Shown in pieces: positions 15,211 to 22,721 of a DNA stretch of 57,076 nt. Where the stretch lies: contig NZ_AEJF01000194.1 in the NCBI RefSeq assembly GCF_001028175.1, positions 1 through 57,076 of the forward strand, written 5' to 3'. Origin of the DNA: Caballeronia mineralivorans PML1(12). Lineage in GTDB: Bacteria; Pseudomonadota; Gammaproteobacteria; Burkholderiales; Burkholderiaceae. The first letter of the stretch is position 1; each line of letters opens with the position of its first letter. The position numbers and the translations under genes were made by a program. Under the pieces are notes generated by a model. That model did not search any database, was not told the DNA's origin, and worked only from the letters and a program-made list of their open reading frames with translations.

Positions 15211-16536
15211 TTAGGCGGCTCCCTGCTGTCGGAAGCGCTCGACCTGTTCCTCAATTGCCTGCTGGGGAATGGGGGGAACTATATTTACGGGTATGACGAC
15301 CTCACAGTCCACGGGCTGCAAATTAGCGATCTGCAATTCTGCGATCCCATTTCCAAGTACATTGTAAAAGTATGTGGAATAGGCGCGGACGTCGGCTTCG
15401 TCAGGTCGGTTTTGTGGCGTATGGCAGAGACCGCCTTCCTCCAGTTGCGTGTGCGCTCTGCCGTGACGAAAATCCAATACAAATGGAAGGACTATTGTTA
15501 AACGCTCATTGAGAAGCACGACGCGAACTGCACCCGCACCGATCGCCTCGACGCGCATCGTCATTGCCTCTAGACCGGGGATTGGCCCGTCGGGCCAAAG
15601 ACCAAGGGATACCTGATGGCCGTCAAGCTGATCAACTGTTTCCGGGACTTCCCCGGCCTCTAGCTGCGCTAGTGAGGCAGCCTCCATGAGGCCGCGCCAC
15701 GGCGCCAGCCTATTTCGGTTGGCGTAGGTTTCGCGGTCGTTCTCTATCTGTAGCTCGCGTCCGACGTAGTAGCGCGCCAGCGCTTCCATGACGCAAAGAT
15801 CACTCGATATACGTCGCCGGTCGGCTGGTATATCTGGATCTACGATCTCACCGTGTAGACTCGCATGCGCGACGGCACAACGTCCGCTCTCAAACAAGTG
15901 ATCGCCCACATTCAAGCCACTAGCCCGAAGCTCCGCGATTCGAGCTACTGCTCTGTCGTCGGTCAGATTATCGAGATTGGCGTTGATCCATTGGCCTTTC
16001 GTTCTGCCATTGGCAAACTGCGACTCGATAACCTTGTGGAAACTCAGAAACGAATAGTTATCGTGGACATGGCGGAGGCGACTCCCTTCGCGATAAAAGC
16101 CAAGTGCCTTGCGAGCGCGTTCATCGCGAACAATCGGCATATGATTGCAATTGAAACTCTTTGCGCTCATGGTGCCGGTACTCGAATAGACGTTACGCGG
16201 ATCGCCATACAGCATCGGGTGACTGCCGTAGGTATACCCACTCACGTCAACAAAGCCACATTTGTACCAGCCAAGAATTGACGTGAAACGATACACCTTC
16301 GCGAGGGCATCATCGACGTTGTCCCTGTCGCACGCGATTGTGATACCCGGGGGAGACGGCTGCTCATTTCGCTTGGAGCCCCGCAGAATAAAGTCGTCAC
16401 CGTCATATGTCACCCAAACGTCGCTGGGTGGCCACGGAATCGAAGTAGCGACACCGGCCGTCAGCCAGCCGAGGCGACTCCGAAGCTTTTTATCGACTGC
16501 GTCACCAACATAATGTGGAACGTAGGGACCCGCCAT
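15211..16536 (-). CDS. MauJ-like protein with HEPN-type RX4H motif
   Basis: A 441-aa protein. It resembles proteins often labelled methylamine utilization protein MauJ, with a segment FESGRCAVAHAS around residues 215-226 that gives R219-X4-H224, as in HEPN nucleases. Upstream are a Trp-rich beta part (residues 30-120) and an aromatic helix region (YSFLSFHKVIE). The C-terminal 130 residues are beta-rich. No other methylamine genes are near, so the MauJ label is not functional evidence; location within an accessory island points rather to defence or stress. The start at ATG 16536 has GGAGGGTGAC before it; the frame is open to 16890. Confidence 0.55.
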   Translation of the reverse strand: MAGPYVPHYVGDAVDKKLRSRLGWLTAGVATSIPWPPSDVWVTYDGDDFILRGSKRNEQPSPPGITIACDRDNVDDALAKVYRFTSILGWYKCGFVDVSGYTYGSHPMLYGDPRNVYSSTGTMSAKSFNCNHMPIVRDERARKALGFYREGSRLRHVHDNYSFLSFHKVIESQFANGRTKGQWINANLDNLTDDRAVARIAELRASGLNVGDHLFESGRCAVAHASLHGEIVDPDIPADRRRISSDLCVMEALARYYVGRELQIENDRETYANRNRLAPWRGLMEAASLAQLEAGEVPETVDQLDGHQVSLGLWPDGPIPGLEAMTMRVEAIGAGAVRVVLLNERLTIVLPFVLDFRHGRAHTQLEEGGLCHTPQNRPDEADVRAYSTYFYNVLGNGIAELQIANLQPVDCEVVIPVNIVPPIPQQAIEEQVERFRQQGAA

Positions 16537-16666
16537 AGTCACCCTCCATCCTCTGAGATAGCGCCGAGTATAGAGTGATTCTGGGAAGCCAAGCGTTTGT
16601 CGCTGACGAATTCGAACGCTTGATACTGATGCAGTTCTTCGCCGAGAAGAGGGCTGCACGCAGACG

Positions 16667-16999
16667 CTAGATCCGGGCGATGGCGAGTTTGTTGAGGCTG
16701 AGCGGCTTTGGCGCCTCGTGCTGCCGCCATACCGGCGATACCGGCAAACCGTCGAGCCCCAGGATCTTCGGAAACGGCCACACAACGGCTGGCCCACTGG
16801 GCCGGATGATGGCGACCCGGAGCTTGCATCCACACGAGACACGCTTGCCGTTGCGGACAAAGCGGACCGGCATGATCTTTTCTTGCCCACATTGATGGCA
16901 GTAGAACACCCAGCGCGCGCCGTTCTTTCCGTGGTTCAAGTAACGGATGGCGGTGAGCATGTTCCAACGCTTGCCGGTGTGGTCGATGGTGTTGATCAT
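16667..16999 (-). CDS. Zinc-ribbon protein (phage type)
   Basis: A 110-aa protein. MINTIDHTGKRWNMLTAI, then GARWVFYCHQCGQEK and NGKRVSCGCKL form one module G-x3-LTAI...W-F-C-x2-CG...G-x2-SCGC. This four-Cys pattern is a zinc ribbon of the kind linked to phage HNH/AP2 proteins and their orphan relatives. Its ATG overlaps the stop of the gene before it (ATGA at 16999-16996), which encodes two copies of the same module. The basic middle and C-terminal parts suggest nucleic-acid binding. Confidence 0.6.
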   Translation of the reverse strand: MINTIDHTGKRWNMLTAIRYLNHGKNGARWVFYCHQCGQEKIMPVRFVRNGKRVSCGCKLRVAIIRPSGPAVVWPFPKILGLDGLPVSPVWRQHEAPKPLSLNKLAIARI

Positions 17000-17775
17000 G
17001 AGGATGATTTTACCCAGCTTAGCGGCTCGGTCGCGGCGGATGCGTGCCGTGCCGCAATGGCCCGCGCGAAGGTCACCATGGCCCCCGCGTCGCCGTCGAT
17101 CCCAAGCGTGTTGGCAAGCCGCGCAAGCTGCTCGACCGACAATCCTGCGAATACATCGCCCTGCGGTGCCGCGGGGGGCACGCGGCGCCTCAGATCCGTG
17201 CGGACGACACTGCCTCGCTCCGCCTGGCAACCGCAATCTGTCCGGCCGCCGTACCGGATATCTTTCGCGGTGGCGACGATGCTCGATCCGCAATCGCATG
17301 TGAACCGCCAACGGGCGCCGCGCGTCCCTCGCTCGACGTAGGCCGTCGCGGTCAACATGCCATAACGCTCGCCGGTGATGTCGAAGTAGCTCTGGCCGCG
17401 CAAGCATCCGCACGACTTCACTTTGCCCGTGGTTACCTGGGTGGCTAACAGTGGTTTGAAAGTGCCGCACGAGCACACGAATTCCCACCGCGTTTTGCCA
17501 TTCTTCGAATCCTCAACCTTGCGGATGGCCGTCAAGCGACCGAATACCTTGCCGGTGATGTCGATAGCGCTGCTTCTGCGCGGTGCCGCCTGCTTTGCCA
17601 GCTCCGCCGCTTCTGGCGCAGTCTTGCGCTCTGCGCGCGGCTTGTCGCTTAGGTGCGTGGGGAGTGGGTGGCCGTGCCGCTGGTATCGCGCATACAGGGT
17701 GCTGTAGTGGATACCGGTGCGCTCGGCAATCTGTTCAAGTGTTTCGCCATCAAAGAGGAATGCTACAAATGACAT
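16996..17775 (-). CDS. HTH plus double zinc-ribbon protein
   Basis: A 259-aa protein. Residues 5-40 hold an HTH (DGETLEQIAERTGIHYSTLY, then ARYQRHGHPL) as in phage regulators and resolvase-like HTHs. Two zinc-ribbon modules follow: GKVFGRLTAIRKV... W-FVCSCG... GKVKSCGC (about 72-125) and GERYGMLTATAYV... RWRFTCDCG... GRTDCGC (about 130-182). The C-terminal 70 residues are helical and Ala-rich. HTH plus ribbons implies a DNA-binding protein, possibly a transcription regulator. It is coupled by overlap to the single-ribbon gene downstream and starts at ATG 17775. Confidence 0.65.
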   Translation of the reverse strand: MSFVAFLFDGETLEQIAERTGIHYSTLYARYQRHGHPLPTHLSDKPRAERKTAPEAAELAKQAAPRRSSAIDITGKVFGRLTAIRKVEDSKNGKTRWEFVCSCGTFKPLLATQVTTGKVKSCGCLRGQSYFDITGERYGMLTATAYVERGTRGARWRFTCDCGSSIVATAKDIRYGGRTDCGCQAERGSVVRTDLRRRVPPAAPQGDVFAGLSVEQLARLANTLGIDGDAGAMVTFARAIAARHASAATEPLSWVKSSS

Positions 17776-17916
17776 GTCCGTACCATATCCGGTTAATTGA
17801 TATTGATTCCACTATGCCGTAAAGGCCAACGTAAGAAAGGCCCGGTCTGACTCGGCCCAAATGCACGTGCGGATGGTTGACGGGTGATGTGATACTCGTC
17901 GATCAATCGACCACGC

Positions 17917-18153
17917 TTAATCGAGGCGAGCGTCGCGCGAGTAGCTGAACGTCGAGAGGCATCGCGCCCAACGGATGGCGGCCGGATCGTCCGCGGGGAC
18001 CTCAATGCGGAACTGTCGGCTCTCTGTGCGCAACCAGGCGATGGTCTGCCGGTCGACCAGGCTGTCGGCGTACACGGGGATGGCGAGCGCGCGCAGCATG
18101 TCATCGGGGCTATGGTGTGCGCGACCAACGAGGACTCCGACGGGCGAATTCAT
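17917..18153 (-). CDS. Hypothetical small protein
   Basis: A 78-aa protein (MNSPVGVLVGRAHHSPDDML...). It is soluble, with helices and one Cys. AAGGAAATCACC precedes ATG 18153, which is preferred over the upstream start at 18174. It lies between the two zinc-ribbon genes in the same direction and is probably in their operon. No family is recognised. Confidence 0.55.
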   Translation of the reverse strand: MNSPVGVLVGRAHHSPDDMLRALAIPVYADSLVDRQTIAWLRTESRQFRIEVPADDPAAIRWARCLSTFSYSRDARLD

Positions 18154-18195
18154 GGTGATTTCCTTGGTGTACATGGCGATAGAGGTACGTTCAAG

Positions 18196-19728
18196 TCACG
18201 ACACAGAGCGTGCGTATGCGTAGGTGCCGACCTGGATGCGATGCCAGCACGTCGTGCTCAGCCACGGGCGATAGGGCGGCGGAGCCTTGAGCGTGCGCAG
18301 GTAGGCAGCGAGATCGTGCGCAGGCTGCGCGGGCTCAGGCTTGGCGCCGCAGCCGCATGAGGTCGTGTGGCCGCGCAGGACGGCTTGAGCCGGGGCCTTG
18401 AATGTCGTGGCGCATAAGCAGCCGAACAGGACGATGCTCTTTTTGCCCATGTACTGATCGACGGCCAGCGGCATAACAGACCCGTAGAGCTTTCCGGGTT
18501 CGAAGCTGAGGCGCTTGAGTAACGGGTGGAATACCCGGCGAAGCTCTGCTGGTGCCTGCGGACGTACTGCGGGCGCAATAGCGGGCGGCGGACGAACTGC
18601 CTTGTGTGCATCGGGGAAGGGTGAGTCAGTGGCAAGCATCCTCGTCTCGATCACTGCCAGATCCTCACCACGCTCTGCCGCGATGTCTGTGAGTGCCCGG
18701 CCACGCCATGTGAGGGTGCCCACAACCGGCTCGATCGGCTTGGGCGACGCGATGGTGGCCGCGATCTCGGCGACCGGCTCCGCGTCGTCCTGATCGAACG
18801 ACCGCTCATATGCGAGCGCCTGCTCGGGTGTCATCGGCGGGAGCGGCGCTCTGCGCCCGGCGCTGCGCTTCGTGCTGACGGGTTCGTCATCGAGGTCATC
18901 GCCGAACACAGACGACCAGGCGGGGCTGAGTTTGCCGCGCGGCTCACGGTCTTCAGTCTCTGCGGCCTCGCGCGCAGTGGCGATGCGCGGCGGCTTCTTG
19001 ACCTTCGGTGCCTTGGGCGGCTTCGGTTCGAGCTTGGAGTTCTTCCCGCGTGCCCATTGCTCGGCAGTTCGCGGGAGCATGTCGAGCATGTCTTCGCCGC
19101 GCTCGCCGTCGATCCAGATTTGAACTAGGTCGAACTGCCGGCGCTCTGCGTGGCGACGTGCTTCGCTCGGGCCGGTAGATAAGCCGATGTCGACTGTATC
19201 GAGTTTTCCGCTCTCCAGGCGAATCACGAGGCTCGTAGGCCTCAGGCATGCCCCCCATTTGCGGGCCGGAGCGCCTTTCGAATTAAGTCCGCCATTGTTG
19301 GTTATCTCGCGCTCGCGATTCCAGCAAGACACACAAATGGTCTTGCTGCGGATCAGACGCATCCGGTTGATCAGCCGTTTATTCGTCGTCTCGTCGCGCA
19401 GGCAGCGAATACAACCCAAGCCGTTGGCGGCAGCGAACCTCAGGTGGCGGTCGGCGTTCGGATCGTTGAGGACATCCAGCTTGGTTCGCTCGACGTTCTT
19501 CTCGTGGACTTTGCAGCCTTGGCAGGAGACGGAGCGCGTGCCCCGGTTCGCATAGTTTGCGGCACACGCTGCCTGCGAAATGTCGGCCGATAGGGTTTTG
19601 CAGTGAAAAACGTACAGCGACGGGAATTCCTCGTGCTGGCGAATGACCACGTCGGCCTGAGTCATCATGAAGACCGGTAGACCACTCGCGCGCGTGACGC
19701 CCGCAATAACGTCGTTTCCATGCCGCAT
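18196..19728 (-). CDS. Large Cys-rich multi-zinc-site protein
   Basis: A protein of about 510 aa. The N-terminal 160 residues have many Cys in pairs: FHC, AAC, SCQGC, LGCIRC and ICVSC, consistent with two or three zinc sites. The middle (220-330) is a basic, Pro/Lys-rich disordered linker (PKPPKAPKVKKPP). Next comes a helix pair (ALTDIAAERGEDLAVIETRM) matching the HTH-like part of the protein at 16996. The end has one zinc-ribbon module (GKLYGSVMPLA... FGCLCA... GHTTSCGCG). The shared modules mark it as a relative of the two neighbouring proteins. ATG 19728 follows GTGGGG; a GTG at 19740 is also possible. Confidence 0.6.
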   Translation of the reverse strand: MRHGNDVIAGVTRASGLPVFMMTQADVVIRQHEEFPSLYVFHCKTLSADISQAACAANYANRGTRSVSCQGCKVHEKNVERTKLDVLNDPNADRHLRFAAANGLGCIRCLRDETTNKRLINRMRLIRSKTICVSCWNREREITNNGGLNSKGAPARKWGACLRPTSLVIRLESGKLDTVDIGLSTGPSEARRHAERRQFDLVQIWIDGERGEDMLDMLPRTAEQWARGKNSKLEPKPPKAPKVKKPPRIATAREAAETEDREPRGKLSPAWSSVFGDDLDDEPVSTKRSAGRRAPLPPMTPEQALAYERSFDQDDAEPVAEIAATIASPKPIEPVVGTLTWRGRALTDIAAERGEDLAVIETRMLATDSPFPDAHKAVRPPPAIAPAVRPQAPAELRRVFHPLLKRLSFEPGKLYGSVMPLAVDQYMGKKSIVLFGCLCATTFKAPAQAVLRGHTTSCGCGAKPEPAQPAHDLAAYLRTLKAPPPYRPWLSTTCWHRIQVGTYAYARSVS

Positions 19729-19873
19729 GGGATGCCCCACCTATCTATCTGCAATAGGTCTATAGGAAGGTCACGACCTCATGGCGAGAAGGGGCTAGAT
19801 AGTGCGGTATGAAAAGGATTTTCGATGGTTCGGCGATGCCTGCCACGCCTCTTCGAATGCGAAATCGATCGTT

Positions 19874-20065
19874 CTACTTTGTAGCGGCGAATGTGGGCTC
19901 GAAGCCCGCCACTTTCCCCTTGATGTACCGCGTGAATCGGATGGCCCGCTGGTATGAATCGCGAGCACGCCGCCTCATTACCTGCCTGTTGATCCGTATA
20001 TTTCGGTCCATGGCGAACTGATATGAACCTTCCGACGCACAAAAACTCGTGACGCCATCATTCAA
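19874..20065 (-). CDS. Possible small basic protein
   Basis: A 63-aa frame, rich in Arg, ending KGKVAGFEPTFAATK. The central helix (MRRRARDSYQRAIRFTRYIK) is plausible for a phage regulatory peptide and the gene would be transcribed with the zinc-ribbon cluster. No good ribosome binding site is seen, and a plus-strand frame overlaps it. It could be chance. Confidence 0.3.
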   Translation of the reverse strand: MNDGVTSFCASEGSYQFAMDRNIRINRQVMRRRARDSYQRAIRFTRYIKGKVAGFEPTFAATK

Positions 20066-20071
20066 ATCAAT

Positions 20072-20086
20072 AGTTCAATTTGAACT
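20072..20086. promoter_or_regulatory. Operator-like perfect palindrome
   Basis: AGTTCAA-T-TTGAACT is a perfect 15-bp palindrome 34 bp upstream of the start of the AlpA-like gene at 20120. It lies in the control region between the minus-strand zinc-ribbon genes and the plus-strand tail module, so it may be bound by one of their products. Confidence 0.5.
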
Positions 20087-20119
20087 GTCCGAATCAACCC
20101 GAGCGAATGGGGGTCTCAT

Positions 20120-20323
20120 GTGACAGACCATGTAACCGAAGGGCAGGGGGACGACCTCATTTCAGTTACGGAGGTCGCTGTGCTGCTGGCAGTTGGGCGC
20201 ACGACGGTGTTCCGCCTCGCCAAAGAGCAGGGGTTCCCTAAAGCGTTCAAGCTAGGGAACAAGATCATTAAGTACAGCCGTATCGAAATGCTGGCGTGGC
20301 TCAAGTCGAAAAAGGATAGGTGA
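20120..20323 (+). CDS. AlpA-family winged-helix regulator or excisionase
   Basis: A 67-aa protein: LISVTEVAVLLAVGRTTVFR, then LAKEQGFPKAFKLGNKIIKY and SRIEMLAWLKSKK. This is the whole AlpA/MerR-like domain: HTH, wing with P-x-LG-K--KY, and a final helix with W. AlpA proteins activate or de-repress phage and satellite genes, or act as excisionases. The start is GTG 20120; the only nearby ATG (20117) is followed at once by TGA. It heads the plus-strand module that contains the tail genes. Confidence 0.7.
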   Translation: MTDHVTEGQGDDLISVTEVAVLLAVGRTTVFRLAKEQGFPKAFKLGNKIIKYSRIEMLAWLKSKKDR

Positions 20324-20463
20324 CCATTTCAGAGACTGACCGCCGCCATGTAATGCGGCATATCGAAACGTAGCAGTGCGAGATTAATGAGAATCCGCAT
20401 AAGACGATTGAAAACTCAACGACCAGCCTCGCCGATGGCGCTGGCCGAAAAGGAGCTAAGAAA

Positions 20464-20970
20464 GTGAAGACGAACTCAAATAAGGGTGCCTTTGAACACT
20501 TGCAAGCGGAACTCGCGCGGGCCGCGACGGGTGAGCCGATGGAGAAGTCGCAACGCGCAGGCGTGCCGGGGACGCAGGCCACGGAAGCGGGAGAACTCGA
20601 CCAGGTCGAGCTTATCGCGCAGTTGAAGTCGACCAAGGTCGCTCGCGTCGACATGACGAAGGCACTTGCTCCTGCATTTGATAAGGCGCGTGCGCTGGTC
20701 AAGTCGCTGGAAGCGGGGTATGCAACCGATTCGGATGGCATGACTGGCGGCGATGCTCTGCGCAAGCAATCACTCCCCCGCAAAGTCTTCGTGAAGATGG
20801 AACCGGCGCCGCTGACTGGTGACCAGATCACGAAGGCCGCATCTGCTGCTCTCTCGGCCGGCGCGATTACCGGCGCTGAAGCGAACCATATCGCCACGCA
20901 CGTCGCGCTGAACGGCGGCAAGCATTGCGATCCTGACCTGCTGAAGAAGATCGGGAGCCACGTTAAATGA
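20464..20970 (+). CDS. Hypothetical protein of the tail module
   Basis: A 168-aa protein: residues 1-60 charged and disordered, then helical segments (TKALAPAFDKARALVKSLEA; TGDQITKAASAALSAGAITG; AEANHIATHVALNGG). The last part, with a helix-GAITGAEAN-helix, could be an oligomerising or scaffold-like domain. GTG 20464 is preceded by AAGGAGC. Its last 4 bases overlap the next gene (ATGA). No family is recognised. Confidence 0.5.
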   Translation: MKTNSNKGAFEHLQAELARAATGEPMEKSQRAGVPGTQATEAGELDQVELIAQLKSTKVARVDMTKALAPAFDKARALVKSLEAGYATDSDGMTGGDALRKQSLPRKVFVKMEPAPLTGDQITKAASAALSAGAITGAEANHIATHVALNGGKHCDPDLLKKIGSHVK

Positions 20971-21158
20971 GCGCGCGAAAAGTCCGCATGATTGTGCGCG
21001 TGCAACCGAGTGCTCAGGACGCGATGCAGATGGCCTCGAAGGGTATCGCCGCGGGCAAGCTGTCGTCCCACGATGCCCAAACCGTCGAGCGCTGCATCAA
21101 CGGCAAAAAGGTTATCCCGGCTGACGTTCTCCACCGCGTAAAGCAAGGTGCCAAATGA
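20967..21158 (+). CDS. Small hypothetical protein, paralogous motif to its neighbour
   Basis: A 63-aa protein (MSARKVRMIVRVQPSAQDAM...). The segment ASKGIAAGKLSSHDAQTVER followed by C and INGKKVIPADVLHRVKQ resembles the end of the preceding protein (AGAITGAEANHIATHVALNG GKHCDPDLLKKI), with the order 'A-G-(I/K)(T/L)(G/S)..(A/D)A..(I/V)', a short Cys-containing turn and a terminal helix. The two genes may share a domain by duplication. Starts and stops overlap by 4 bases at both ends. Confidence 0.5.
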   Translation: MSARKVRMIVRVQPSAQDAMQMASKGIAAGKLSSHDAQTVERCINGKKVIPADVLHRVKQGAK

Positions 21159-21478
21159 GCAAACTACCTACCAAACGCGACCAGGAGGCCGCTATGTCGA
21201 ACGTAGACCTGACGTCGAAAATCGCCGCTGCAAAGCTGGCTCTGAACACGGTTTTGCTCGAAGGCGGTGACACGTCGAAACATCGTGCGTCTCTCCGCGC
21301 GCTCGAAGGCGAGCAGCAGAAGCTCGATGCTGCCGTGGTCGCACAGGAAGCCGCACAACGGGTCGCCAAGGAAGCCGCGGCCCGGCTAATCAATGAGGAC
21401 GCAGCGCGTCTGCTGGAGGCCAGGAATAACCGCATTGCAGCGATTGCAACACGTTTCGCTATTCCGTCTAACGCATAA
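21155..21478 (+). CDS. Coiled-coil protein
   Basis: A 107-aa, almost entirely helical protein. After a short N-terminus the region SKIAAAKLALNTVLLEGGDT, then HRASLRALEGEQQKLDAAVV and the Ala/Glu-rich segment to residue 95 show heptads for a coiled coil. Phage modules often have such small helical proteins as tail or head accessory factors. It overlaps the previous stop by 4 bases. A second Met in the frame (21194) is possible. Confidence 0.5.
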   Translation: MSKLPTKRDQEAAMSNVDLTSKIAAAKLALNTVLLEGGDTSKHRASLRALEGEQQKLDAAVVAQEAAQRVAKEAAARLINEDAARLLEARNNRIAAIATRFAIPSNA

Positions 21479-21510
21479 CCATTCGCATCTACTGACTCAA
21501 AGGATCAACT

Positions 21511-22044
21511 ATGTCACATGCAATTTTCGCTCTCGCGGCTGCTCGTGCCTCCGTCGTTAGCGCTGCTGAAAATGCCGACGCTGCCCATAAGGCTCAATCG
21601 CAGTTGCTCGTTCGCAAGGCCGATGCTGAAGCCGCATCCGCTGCAGCCCTCACAGATTTCCGCGCCGGGAAGATCGACCAGGCGACGGCGTCTTTGCTCA
21701 AGGCATCCGCAGACGCGGACGTGCAGGACCTGCAGGCTCTGATCGACGGGAGCGCCACGGTTCTGACCGCGATCAATGACGAACTCGCTCAGGCTCAGGC
21801 GAAGGCGGCCCAAGCTGAAACGGCTGCTCGCAACGAGGAGCTTGCTCTCGTGGCGAAAGAGTTGGATGAGCAGATTCAGGCGCTTGAGAAGGTGTTTCTC
21901 GATGCCATTCGGGAGCGCGGTCGTATCTACGCGAAGCAGAACCCTAAATCCAGTGGCAGCATTGGCTCCGCATTCAACTTCTATCGCGCCTCCCCTGAGC
22001 TTGATGCTTTGGTGCGGCAGAACGCCATCCCCAAGGCAGCCTAA
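21511..22044 (+). CDS. Helical coiled-coil protein
   Basis: A 177-aa protein with a long coiled coil from about residue 10 to 135, rich in Ala, Glu, Gln and Asp. It resembles the preceding protein in composition and in the pattern VV-AE-A-AHKAQSQLL. The end is SSGSIGSAFNFYRASPELDA. AAAGGATCAACT precedes the ATG. A structural or scaffold role is likely from position; no family is recognised. Confidence 0.5.
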   Translation: MSHAIFALAAARASVVSAAENADAAHKAQSQLLVRKADAEAASAAALTDFRAGKIDQATASLLKASADADVQDLQALIDGSATVLTAINDELAQAQAKAAQAETAARNEELALVAKELDEQIQALEKVFLDAIRERGRIYAKQNPKSSGSIGSAFNFYRASPELDALVRQNAIPKAA

Positions 22045-22104
22045 CAGCACACGTAAGCCGGCCTAGTGTCGACTCGCTATCCCATAATATAAAGGATTCC
22101 TATC

Positions 22105-22473
22105 ATGTATAAAGACTACGTCGGTGAAGCCTCAAAACGCCAACTGCTCCACCTTCGCGACTATCTCCTCAAAGAGACCCTTTCGCACGTGGAACGCCAT
22201 CAAGAAGAACGCTGTGTCGGCATCGCTCCTACGGCGCTCACCGAAACGCAGATGCTCGAACTGATGGGCTACCGGATGCGTCTTCGCGACATCGAAAAGC
22301 ATCCACAGTTCCCGCGCTATTCAAGCCTGCCGCCTGTTCCAGCATTCTGTGACATCGGAACTCCGCTCAGTCACGATAGGTTTGAGCGGAGCGTTTACCA
22401 GACCGCGTTCAGCAATCTCAGTGATGATGTGAATGCCGAAAGGCAGGCTGCGCGTGGCGTGCAGTCCGCATAA
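22105..22473 (+). CDS. Hypothetical protein of the tail module
   Basis: A 122-aa soluble protein (MYKDYVGEASKRQLLHLRDY...). It has an N-terminal helix pair with two His and Arg-rich segments (HVERHQEERCVGI), then a Pro-rich turn and helix. AAAGGATTCCTATC precedes the ATG. The gene is separated from neighbours by 60-65 bases each side, each with its own ribosome binding site. No family is recognised. Confidence 0.5.
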   Translation: MYKDYVGEASKRQLLHLRDYLLKETLSHVERHQEERCVGIAPTALTETQMLELMGYRMRLRDIEKHPQFPRYSSLPPVPAFCDIGTPLSHDRFERSVYQTAFSNLSDDVNAERQAARGVQSA

Positions 22474-22538
22474 AGCATCGTGCGAGACGCTCGCGCGCGG
22501 CTCGTCATACATCCCAGCCATAAAATGGAGTTGCCACT

Positions 22539-22721
22539 ATGAACCAGAAACGAATCCTCTCGAATCCTGGTAAGCCAGGCGGGGCGATCGATACCGTCGT
22601 GCTCGACGTGAATATGAACGTCACGTTTGCAGGCGAATACGGGGCCGTGACCCACAACAACAAAACGTCCGTGCTCGTTCCCCGTGGCTCCGGCACGCCG
22701 AACGTATCGGTATCCAACTGA
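22539..22721 (+). CDS. Small hypothetical beta-rich protein
   Basis: A 60-aa protein (MNQKRILSNPGKPGGAIDTV...). It is mostly strands with Gly/Val/Thr (VVLDVNMNVTFAGEYGAVTH). Its last base overlaps the ATG of the baseplate hub gene (TGATG), so they are translationally coupled. Small beta proteins directly upstream of hub genes often serve as tail or baseplate adaptors; here that is only inferred. Confidence 0.5.
   Translation: MNQKRILSNPGKPGGAIDTVVLDVNMNVTFAGEYGAVTHNNKTSVLVPRGSGTPNVSVSN

Noticed and set aside
15865..16281. 138-aa plus-strand frame
   Set aside because: It is antisense to the MauJ-like gene, with no ribosome binding site.
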